Source of the DNA: Planctomycetaceae bacterium
Lineage (GTDB): Bacteria > Planctomycetota > Planctomycetia > Planctomycetales > Planctomycetaceae
DNA length: 6,202 bases
Direction: 5' to 3'
Assembly: GCA_016795125.1 (NCBI GenBank)
Contig: JAEUIG010000687.1
Coordinates: 1-6,202, forward strand
A program made the position numbers and the translations under genes. Position 1 is the first letter of the stretch. Each line of letters opens with the position of its first letter. Below, piece after piece: positions 1 through 5,135 of this stretch. The notes beneath the pieces were generated by a model, which saw only the letters and a program-made list of their open reading frames with translations, did no database searches and had not been told where the DNA came from.

Positions 1-2257
1 GACCGCCGCTGGAACCATTGTTCGATCCCCCGCCGCTCGATCCCCCGCTGTTGCCGTTGCCGCTATTGCCGCCTCCCTGTCGCCGGAAGCCGGGAGTTCC
101 GCCGCTGCCGCCGCCGGAACCGGAGTTATTGCCGCCTCCGAATGAGCCTCCCGAGCCGTTGCCGCCACCTGATCCATTGCCGCTGGAACCGCCGCGACGC
201 CGACTGCCGCCCGATCCACTGTTGTTGTTGGAACCGCCGGAGCCGCCGCCACTCTCGCCACCGACCACACCCGGCTGCACCTCCGGCGGAGTGAACGTCT
301 CATTGCCGCCACCCGGGTTGCTGCCGCCATTGCCGTTGTTGCCGCCACTGCGGTTGCCGCTGCGATTACGTCCGCGGCCCGAGTTGTCGGCCGATCCGCC
401 GGTACCGGAGTTCTCTCCGCCGTTTCCGATGATTGTCGGACCGTCTCCCTGCGATGGATCGTTCTGCGAACCACGACGACGCTGGGAATTGTTCCCACCA
501 CTGCCGCCGGTTACGGAACCATCCCCGTTGTTGCCGCCGGACTGATTCTGCCCGTCGCCGCGGCGGCGCGCGCGATTGCCTGATCCGCTGTCGCCCTGAT
601 CTCCCTCTACGGCCGCGACGCCGCCCGGGGGACCGTCGGGCGTTTTAACACGGCGCGACCGCCGGCTGGATTCGCCATCGCCGCCCGGATTGCCGCCGTC
701 ATTGACGACCGTCTGATCGCCGGCGCCTTCATTGCCGGGCAGCTGCAGCTTGCGTGTTCGACGCCCGCCGTTCTCGCCATTGCCGCCGCCGCCCTGATCG
801 CCACCGTTGCCAACGATGGCGGGATCAGCCGCAACGCCGGGTTGCCCGGCAGTGTCGCCGTCATTTCCGTTGCCGCGCCGACCGTCGCCCCGGCGGCGTT
901 CCCCCTCCTGCCCCGACCCTTCGACTTCGTGGCGCAGCGACGCCAGCTGGGTCGTTTCCCGGGCAACGCGGGTATGGCGGTCGCGTTGCTTCTCATCGAT
1001 CTTCACGAACTTCTGCTCGCGGTCGGCCGGATTCTGCGCGAAGTCTTCCAGCGACCGTCCCAGCTTCTGCTGGCGGGCGTTCTGCCGGTTCATTTTCTTC
1101 AGCTCGTCGAGATAGTTGTCCTGGTCGCGCGCCGTCCAGCGCGGCCGCTCATCGGCATGATCGCGATAGTGATCGTGCCAGTGATGCATCCGATCCGAGA
1201 AATCGATGTGGTGATGCCGGCGGTGGTAACCGGAATAGAACACGAGCAGGGGATCGTAATGGCAGTGCCGGCCATTCCAGCCACCGAATCCGCCGAACCC
1301 GGCGTTGCACGTATACCAGGGCTGCAGGCCCCAATTGTTGTAGTACGCTCCGCCGTAATAGTCGCCGAAGTAGTAGTGGCAGTAGTTCGGCCGCACGAAC
1401 CAGTGCATGGTCAGCGGGCCGACGTCGAGCACGACCGACGGGCAGTACGGGCGCCGGTGGTAGTGCCACCAGTGAGCGTGAGAGAAGTACACGGGCGCAA
1501 ACGCGACGGCGCGAACCGGCAGCCGGTAGTCGTAGTAGCCGTGACAGAAGACGAAGCCATAGGGAGTCCAGATGTAGCGATCCGGCACCCAGACCCAGTC
1601 GTCATAGCCGGGCGCCCAGTATCCCGGACGCCAGCGATAGTTATCGTCGACGTAGTTCCACGTTCCGGGCACCCAGAACTGATCGTCCGACGGTGCGGCG
1701 ACGTTCGGCCCCTGATCCAGCGACTCTGGCGGCTGAGGCAGGTAGTTCAGCTCGGTGGAATCCGTGCCGGTCCAGAAACCCGAGACCCACTGGAAACCGT
1801 TCGGTGACTGGTTCCAGTAGCCGGGCACCCAGCGCTGGCCCGGAGGGATGTCGCGCCACAGGCCGCTGATCCAGATGAAGTCCTGGCGGTCGTCGTCCCA
1901 GCCCCAGTATCCAGGGACCCACTGGATGTTGTTGCCTTCCGGCATGGTCTCCGGCGGAACTTCATCAATCGGTTCCGGCGGCGCCTTGGGGATCACGAGT
2001 CCCTCGACCGGATCGGCGTTGTACTGCTCGGCGAAGGCCTCATGGATCGGCCCGCGCGTGAGGACATCGTGCTCATCATTCCCTTCCGGCGGTTGGCCGG
2101 AGGGTCCGGGGAGCACGGCCGGACCGCCGCCCGCAGCATCCGGAGCTGGGGGCGGAAGAATCGGATCCCCCTGGCTCTCGGCAATTTTTCCAACAGACCC
2201 ACAGCAGAGAATGACGGCGAACGTTACCGCGCACCGCGTGCGAACAGCGGTCAACAT
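1..2257 (-). CDS. Exported WXXGXW (YXWGXW)-repeat protein with Gly/Asn/Ser/Arg-rich tail, 3' end outside window
   Basis: The reading frame is open from ATG (2255-2257) to the left edge, 752 full codons with no stop, so the C-terminus is missing. An AGGAA ribosome site lies 7 bases upstream of this ATG. Residues 1-28 look like a signal sequence: Arg6 and Arg8, then a hydrophobic run (CAVTFAVILCC) that does not form a good lipobox. A Pro/Gly-rich linker follows to about 112. Six W-x-[PS]-G-x-W motifs begin at W113, W129, W143, W157, W195 and W209, matching the WXXGXW repeat family common in planctomycetes. Residues 221-371 are rich in Tyr, Trp, His and Cys, with nine His between 345 and 367. 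Residues 373-445 are charged and probably helical. From 446 on the chain is low-complexity Gly/Asn/Ser with Arg clusters. The family has no known biochemical role; an envelope or surface location is inferred. High confidence in the gene, low in its function. Confidence 0.88.
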   Translation of the reverse strand, partial: MLTAVRTRCAVTFAVILCCGSVGKIAESQGDPILPPPAPDAAGGGPAVLPGPSGQPPEGNDEHDVLTRGPIHEAFAEQYNADPVEGLVIPKAPPEPIDEVPPETMPEGNNIQWVPGYWGWDDDRQDFIWISGLWRDIPPGQRWVPGYWNQSPNGFQWVSGFWTGTDSTELNYLPQPPESLDQGPNVAAPSDDQFWVPGTWNYVDDNYRWRPGYWAPGYDDWVWVPDRYIWTPYGFVFCHGYYDYRLPVRAVAFAPVYFSHAHWWHYHRRPYCPSVVLDVGPLTMHWFVRPNYCHYYFGDYYGGAYYNNWGLQPWYTCNAGFGGFGGWNGRHCHYDPLLVFYSGYHRRHHHIDFSDRMHHWHDHYRDHADERPRWTARDQDNYLDELKKMNRQNARQQKLGRSLEDFAQNPADREQKFVKIDEKQRDRHTRVARETTQLASLRHEVEGSGQEGERRRGDGRRGNGNDGDTAGQPGVAADPAIVGNGGDQGGGGNGENGGRRTRKLQLPGNEGAGDQTVVNDGGNPGGDGESSRRSRRVKTPDGPPGGVAAVEGDQGDSGSGNRARRRGDGQNQSGGNNGDGSVTGGSGGNNSQRRRGSQNDPSQGDGPTIIGNGGENSGTGGSADNSGRGRNRSGNRSGGNNGNGGSNPGGGNETFTPPEVQPGVVGGESGGGSGGSNNNSGSGGSRRRGGSSGNGSGGGNGSGGSFGGGNNSGSGGGSGGTPGFRRQGGGNSGNGNSGGSSGGGSNNGSSGG
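194..826 (-). repeat. Degenerate protein-level tandem repeat in the tail of the WXXGXW protein
   Basis: Between residues 478 and 688 of the minus-strand protein I see about six diverged units. Each has a short hydrophobic element, a Gly/Asn-rich spacer and an arginine cluster. The hydrophobic elements are I481-V482, V517-V518, A549-V550, V582, I609-I610 and V664-V665. The matching Arg clusters start at R499, R532, R562, R593, R628 and R686. Units are about 27-36 residues long, except the fifth, which is near 55. The clearest element reads PAIVGNGG, with relatives QTVVNDGG and PTIIGNGG. The units are not copies at DNA level, so the repetition is old or held by selection. Further Arg clusters at R454 and R725 flank the array. 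The DNA is also locally simple (TTGCCGCC-like runs), which may help the tail vary in length. Confidence 0.6.
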
Positions 2258-2264
2258 GACTGGC

Positions 2265-2269
2265 TTCCT
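2265..2269 (-). promoter_or_regulatory. Ribosome binding site of the WXXGXW-repeat gene
   Basis: On the minus strand the sequence AGGAA ends 7 bases before the ATG at 2257, a good Shine-Dalgarno match and spacing. It supports this start; the frame stays open for a short way upstream but offers no better-placed start codon with a ribosome site. Confidence 0.6.
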
Positions 2270-2348
2270 GTCAGGCTTCCGATCCGCGGTCAGTCGGCAT
2301 TGGCCGGCGCTGGCCCAGCGGAACATGGAGACAAACGTGAGGTGATCT

Positions 2349-2363
2349 GTGGCGAATCGCCAC
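2349..2363 (-). promoter_or_regulatory. Perfect inverted repeat at the predicted 5' end of the WXXGXW-repeat mRNA
   Basis: GTGGCGAATCGCCAC is a perfect dyad: a 6-bp stem (GTGGCG/CGCCAC) with a 3-base loop when folded as RNA. Counting from the sigma-54 -12 element, transcription should start near 2365, so the hairpin would occupy roughly nucleotides 3-17 of the message. It could stabilise the mRNA 5' end, or as DNA it could be an operator overlapping the start site. The dyad is seen; both roles are inferred. Confidence 0.45.
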
Positions 2364-2375
2364 CCGGAAACCTAA

Positions 2376-2391
2376 AGCAATCACCGTGCCA
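2376..2391 (-). promoter_or_regulatory. Sigma-54 (RpoN) -24/-12 promoter driving the WXXGXW-repeat gene
   Basis: Read on the minus strand this is TGGCACG, four bases (GTGA), then TTGCT. It matches the established sigma-54 consensus TGGCACG-N4-TTGC(A/T) at every specified position. The GG and GC dinucleotides are 12 bases apart, as required. The expected start is near 2365, giving a leader of about 108 bases before the ATG at 2257. Sigma-54 promoters depend on an AAA+ enhancer-binding activator, so the gene is probably switched on by a specific signal. No activator gene lies in the window. Confidence 0.75.
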
Positions 2392-2458
2392 TGCGAGGAT
2401 TATCTGCAAATCCCGCCGGAGAGAGAAGAGGGAGTTTCGCGGACGTTGTCGAAACGAG

Positions 2459-2472
2459 GACGATGTGTCGTC
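2459..2472 (-). promoter_or_regulatory. Candidate upstream activator dyad for the sigma-54 promoter
   Basis: GACGATGTGTCGTC is an inverted repeat with two 5-base arms (GACGA/TCGTC) and a 4-base spacer. It lies at about -94 to -107 from the predicted sigma-54 start, the usual distance for an enhancer-binding protein. A shorter related element, GACGTTGTC, sits nearby at 2442-2450. Dyads this short also arise by chance in GC-rich DNA, so this is only a candidate. Confidence 0.25.
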
Positions 2473-2571
2473 AGCATGATGGCGGGAATGGTTGAGGAGC
2501 CAGGGTCTAGGGTTGAGGGACTTTGGCCGCCTGTCTTGGACCACTCGTTCGCATCCATCGACCACCACAGT

Positions 2572-2600
2572 TTGCGTATCGTCGTTGCGACTCGTACACT
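2572..2600 (+). promoter_or_regulatory. Weak sigma-70-like promoter candidate for pilB
   Basis: TTGCGT (2572-2577) and TACACT (2595-2600) are separated by exactly 17 bases. The -35 matches three of six consensus positions and the -10 matches four of six. Transcription would begin near 2607 and give a leader of about 80 bases before the pilB ATG at 2686. I saw no sigma-54-like element on the plus strand here. The support is spacing and position only. Confidence 0.25.
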
Positions 2601-2685
2601 ACAGCGACCGCAGCGGGCGGCGCGCTGTTCGTGCGCTTCGACCCGCGGAATTGCACTTCCCCACGTCTTCCGGGTTGGAATTGCC

Positions 2686-4386
2686 ATGGCTCCTCGCGAT
2701 TGGCTGCAGCAGTTCGTACAGGACGGCACCATCAGCCGCGATCAGTTGATGGAAGCGCACGACATGGCCGGGAGCCTGGGCATTGCTCCCGAAGATGCGC
2801 TGATCAAGCTGGAATACATCGACGCCGGGCGCATCAACGAGGCGAAGGCCCGCGCGTTCGGCTTCAAGCCGGTCAACCTCGACGGCATGGAAATCCCGCA
2901 CTCGGTCATCGAACTGGTGCCGGAGTCGGTCGCCCGGGAAAACCTCGTCATTCCCGTCAGTTTCGAGAACGAGCGGCTCGCCGTCGCCGTCATCGACCCG
3001 CTGAACTACGAGGTCGTGGAAAAGCTGCGGTTCATCCTGGACCGCGACGTCGAAATGCTGATGGGCCAGAAGGACCAGATTCTCTCGGCCATCAACCGGC
3101 ACTACGGGCAAAGCCAGACGGAATCGGTCGACTCCATGCTGCTGGAGTTCACCGAAACCGCCATCGACTTTACAGAGGCCGAACTGAGCCGCGCCGAAAC
3201 GGAAGCGGCCGATGATGAAAACTCTCCCGTCATCCGACTGGTCAACCTGATCATCCAGGAAGCCGTCAACATGCGGGCGAGCGACATTCACGTGGAACCG
3301 TTCGACGACCGCGTCCGCATCCGCTACCGGATCGACGGGGTGCTGATTGAACGCGACAGTCCGCCCAAGCGTCTGCTGCCGGCCCTGGTGTCGCGACTCA
3401 AGGTCATGGGACGGATCGACATCACGGAGAAACGTCGGCCGCAGGACGGTCGGATCAAGACGCGGGTGGCGGGCCGGGAGTTCGACCTCCGCGTCAGCAT
3501 TCTGCCGACGCAGCACGGCCAGGCGATCGTCATGCGAATCCTGGACCGCGACAACATCAAAGTCGGCATCCGGAACCTGGGCTTCAGTGAAGACAACTAC
3601 CGCAAGTTCCAGAACATCATCCGCCGGCCGAACGGCATCTTCCTGGTGACCGGTCCGACCGGCAGCGGGAAGACGACCACCCTCTACAGCGCCCTCGGGG
3701 AGCTGAATCGTCCGGACCGTAAGATCATCACAGCGGAAGACCCGGTGGAGTACTACCTGCCGGGGATCAACCAGGTGGAAGTGCGATCACCGATCGGCCT
3801 GACATTCGCGCGGATCATCCGGGCGATGCTGCGACAGGCTCCCAACGTCATTCTGGTGGGGGAAGTCCGCGATGCGGAGACCGCCGAGATGGCAATTCAG
3901 GCATCTTTGACTGGACACTTGGTTTTCAGTACGCTGCATACGAACGATGCGCCCGGATCCATTACACGCCTGATCGACATGGGCGTGCAGCCGTTTCTGG
4001 TCGCATCCAGCGTTATGGCGATCATGGCGCAACGTCTGGTGCGGGTCGTCTGCTCGAAATGTGGGGAGCCATACGAGCCGCCGCCGGACGAAGTTCAACA
4101 GTTTGAAATCACGGAAGACCGGCTGTCGGCAGCGCGCTTTATGCGCGGCAAGGGGTGCAATCACTGCCAGCACACGGGGTTCCGGGGACGCAAGGCCGTG
4201 TTCGAACTCATGGTCATGAATTCGGTGCTGCGAGAAATGACGTTCCGCAGCGAACCGACGCAGAATCTTCGTCGGCAGGCGCGGCTGTTCGGCATGAAGA
4301 CTTTGGTGGAAGACGCTGTAGACAAAGCACTTGCAGGAATCACCACGCTTCCGGAGGCGTATTCGCTGAAGGCAGGATCGGAATAG
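2686..4386 (+). CDS. pilB: Type IV pilus extension ATPase PilB (GspE/PilB family)
   Basis: PilB is the cytoplasmic hexameric ATPase that powers pilin assembly at the inner membrane. The protein has 566 residues, normal for the family. Residues 1-150 resemble the T2SSE N-terminal domain, followed by an acidic linker to about 185. The ATPase core shows the Asp box (ASDIHVEP, 198-205), Walker A GPTGSGKTT (K329), Walker B ILVGEVRD (E393) and the His box (TGHLVFSTLH, H411 and H418). Two CxxC pairs (C456/C459 and C491/C494) form the zinc site typical of extension ATPases and absent from PilT. I chose ATG 2686 because the family N-terminus starts there; the frame is open back to an ATG at 2386, but those 100 codons look non-coding. 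The ribosome site is weak (GGAA, 8 bases upstream). GspE of a type II secretion system is the alternative; the pilT downstream favours PilB. Confidence 0.93.
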   Translation: MAPRDWLQQFVQDGTISRDQLMEAHDMAGSLGIAPEDALIKLEYIDAGRINEAKARAFGFKPVNLDGMEIPHSVIELVPESVARENLVIPVSFENERLAVAVIDPLNYEVVEKLRFILDRDVEMLMGQKDQILSAINRHYGQSQTESVDSMLLEFTETAIDFTEAELSRAETEAADDENSPVIRLVNLIIQEAVNMRASDIHVEPFDDRVRIRYRIDGVLIERDSPPKRLLPALVSRLKVMGRIDITEKRRPQDGRIKTRVAGREFDLRVSILPTQHGQAIVMRILDRDNIKVGIRNLGFSEDNYRKFQNIIRRPNGIFLVTGPTGSGKTTTLYSALGELNRPDRKIITAEDPVEYYLPGINQVEVRSPIGLTFARIIRAMLRQAPNVILVGEVRDAETAEMAIQASLTGHLVFSTLHTNDAPGSITRLIDMGVQPFLVASSVMAIMAQRLVRVVCSKCGEPYEPPPDEVQQFEITEDRLSAARFMRGKGCNHCQHTGFRGRKAVFELMVMNSVLREMTFRSEPTQNLRRQARLFGMKTLVEDAVDKALAGITTLPEAYSLKAGSE

Positions 4387-4430
4387 GTTCGTTGAAGCGG
4401 AGTCGCCGGCTGTTCGGCTCCTCGACGAAC
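4387..4430 (+). terminator. Hairpin directly after the pilB stop codon, possible terminator
   Basis: An imperfect stem-loop begins on the first base after the TAG. GTTCGTTGA (4387-4395) pairs with TCGACGAAC (4422-4430) through nine pairs including one G-T. It continues with GGAG/CTCC and CCG/CGG around a 6-base loop, with two 3-base bulges on the 5' side. No T-run follows, so it is not a textbook Rho-independent terminator. It may instead protect the 3' end of the pilB message or attenuate read-through to pilT. Confidence 0.4.
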
Positions 4431-5135
4431 ATCGGCCGCCGCCATGGGGTAGGAGGGATCGAGTCCGACGGAAAGAATTGAAGCCGGCAGTGCCGTAGGA
4501 GCTGGAGTCATCGAGGCTGATCGGAAGTCTCCATCCGGTTGGTATCGTTTCTCAGTAGACGAGTGGCTGGCGTTCGTAAGGGGGAGACAGGGGCAGCCGG
4601 ACCGCGAGCGGGAGGGAAGCGCGGCAGGTTGGCGGCGAGCCAAGTGGGTCAGGTTGACGGCGAAAACCGGCCGATGCCGTGATGGCTCGCGTCGGCCTGC
4701 AATAATGGTCTCGGCAATCATCTCAAATTCGTTGGCGTATTCCTTTCGGGTTGGCAACAACCTCAGCAACTCCAAAACCTCGGTGGACGATCTCTCGTCC
4801 CATCGGTCAGCAGAAGTCGTCGCTTGCAGCACCAGGACGATCGGCGGTCAGCCGCCGGCGTGCCGGAAGTTCAGCCGCAGGCAGGATGTCGGTCAAGAGA
4901 CGCTTGCGAAAGCTGGCGTCACACTGGCAGTATGTTGAACAACGCGACGGCAGGTGCGAATGATTTCGATCACCAGTCGCCGCAGTCGTGCGGTGACGTC
5001 GGATCGAATTGACCTCCGTCCCGTTGCGGAATTGACAACGACCAATCGTCGAAATCTGCGATCTGCCTGACAGCGACGCGGGATCGGCGAGCGGGGAGTT
5101 CCGCGTGGGGCGCGCAGTGAGGCAAGAACAGGTTT
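4387..5135. other. 749-base interval between pilB and pilT with no convincing gene
   Basis: Apart from the hairpin after pilB, I find no gene I can name. The best coding-like stretch is on the minus strand, about 4832 down to 4650: from a GTG at 4832 it gives a helix-like segment (VLELLRLLPTRKEYANEFEM) with third positions less GC-rich than in pilB. It then becomes low-quality sequence, runs into pilB antisense and has no clear ribosome site; it could be gene debris or chance. Close to pilT, GAATTGAC occurs twice in direct orientation (5006-5013 and 5029-5036), 23 bases apart. The second copy contains TTGACA, but no acceptable -10 follows at 16-18 bases. How pilT is transcribed is therefore not evident. 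Confidence 0.55.

Larger units (their letters stand above)
2258..2685. other. Divergent intergenic region between the WXXGXW-repeat gene and pilB
   Basis: These 428 bases hold the control signals of two divergent genes. On the minus strand there is a sigma-54 promoter (2376-2391), a candidate activator dyad (2459-2472), a hairpin at the predicted transcript start (2349-2363), a second small palindrome, CGCTGGCCCAGCG, in the leader (2308-2320), and a ribosome site. For pilB only a weak sigma-70-like match is visible (2572-2600). Open frames cross the region on both strands, but their translations show no recognisable domain and no credible start, so I call no gene here. Confidence 0.7.

Noticed and set aside
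40..85. Lipoprotein assignment for the repeat protein based on Cys residues near its N-terminus
   Set aside because: The Cys at residues 18-19 of the protein (near 2201-2206 in the window) are preceded by Ile-Leu rather than a lipobox pattern with Gly, Ala or Ser before the Cys, so a plain export signal is the safer call.
1..900. A CRISPR array or DNA tandem repeat suggested by recurring TTGCCGCC-like words
   Set aside because: The words are short, unevenly spaced and explained by Gly/Asn codons on the minus strand; there is no fixed repeat length or unique spacers.
18..1807. Long plus-strand open frames over the left third, very rich in Pro, Leu and Arg
   Set aside because: They are antisense to the Gly/Asn/Ser codons of the minus-strand gene. 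GC-rich simple sequence leaves several frames open, and the minus frame alone shows ordered motifs, a signal segment and a ribosome site.
2386..2685. A 100-codon N-terminal extension of pilB starting at the ATG at 2386
   Set aside because: The extension has no T2SSE-like features, and its ATG lies inside the minus-strand sigma-54 element. The 566-residue form from 2686 already has the expected family N-terminus and length.
2599..3516. A 305-codon minus-strand open frame across the 5' half of pilB
   Set aside because: It mirrors pilB codons, and the plus strand encodes recognisable PilB motifs over the same bases.
5032..5060. A sigma-70 promoter for pilT based on the TTGACA at 5032
   Set aside because: The -35 is perfect, but no hexamer resembling TATAAT occurs at 16-18 bases (the 17-base position reads TCTGCG).
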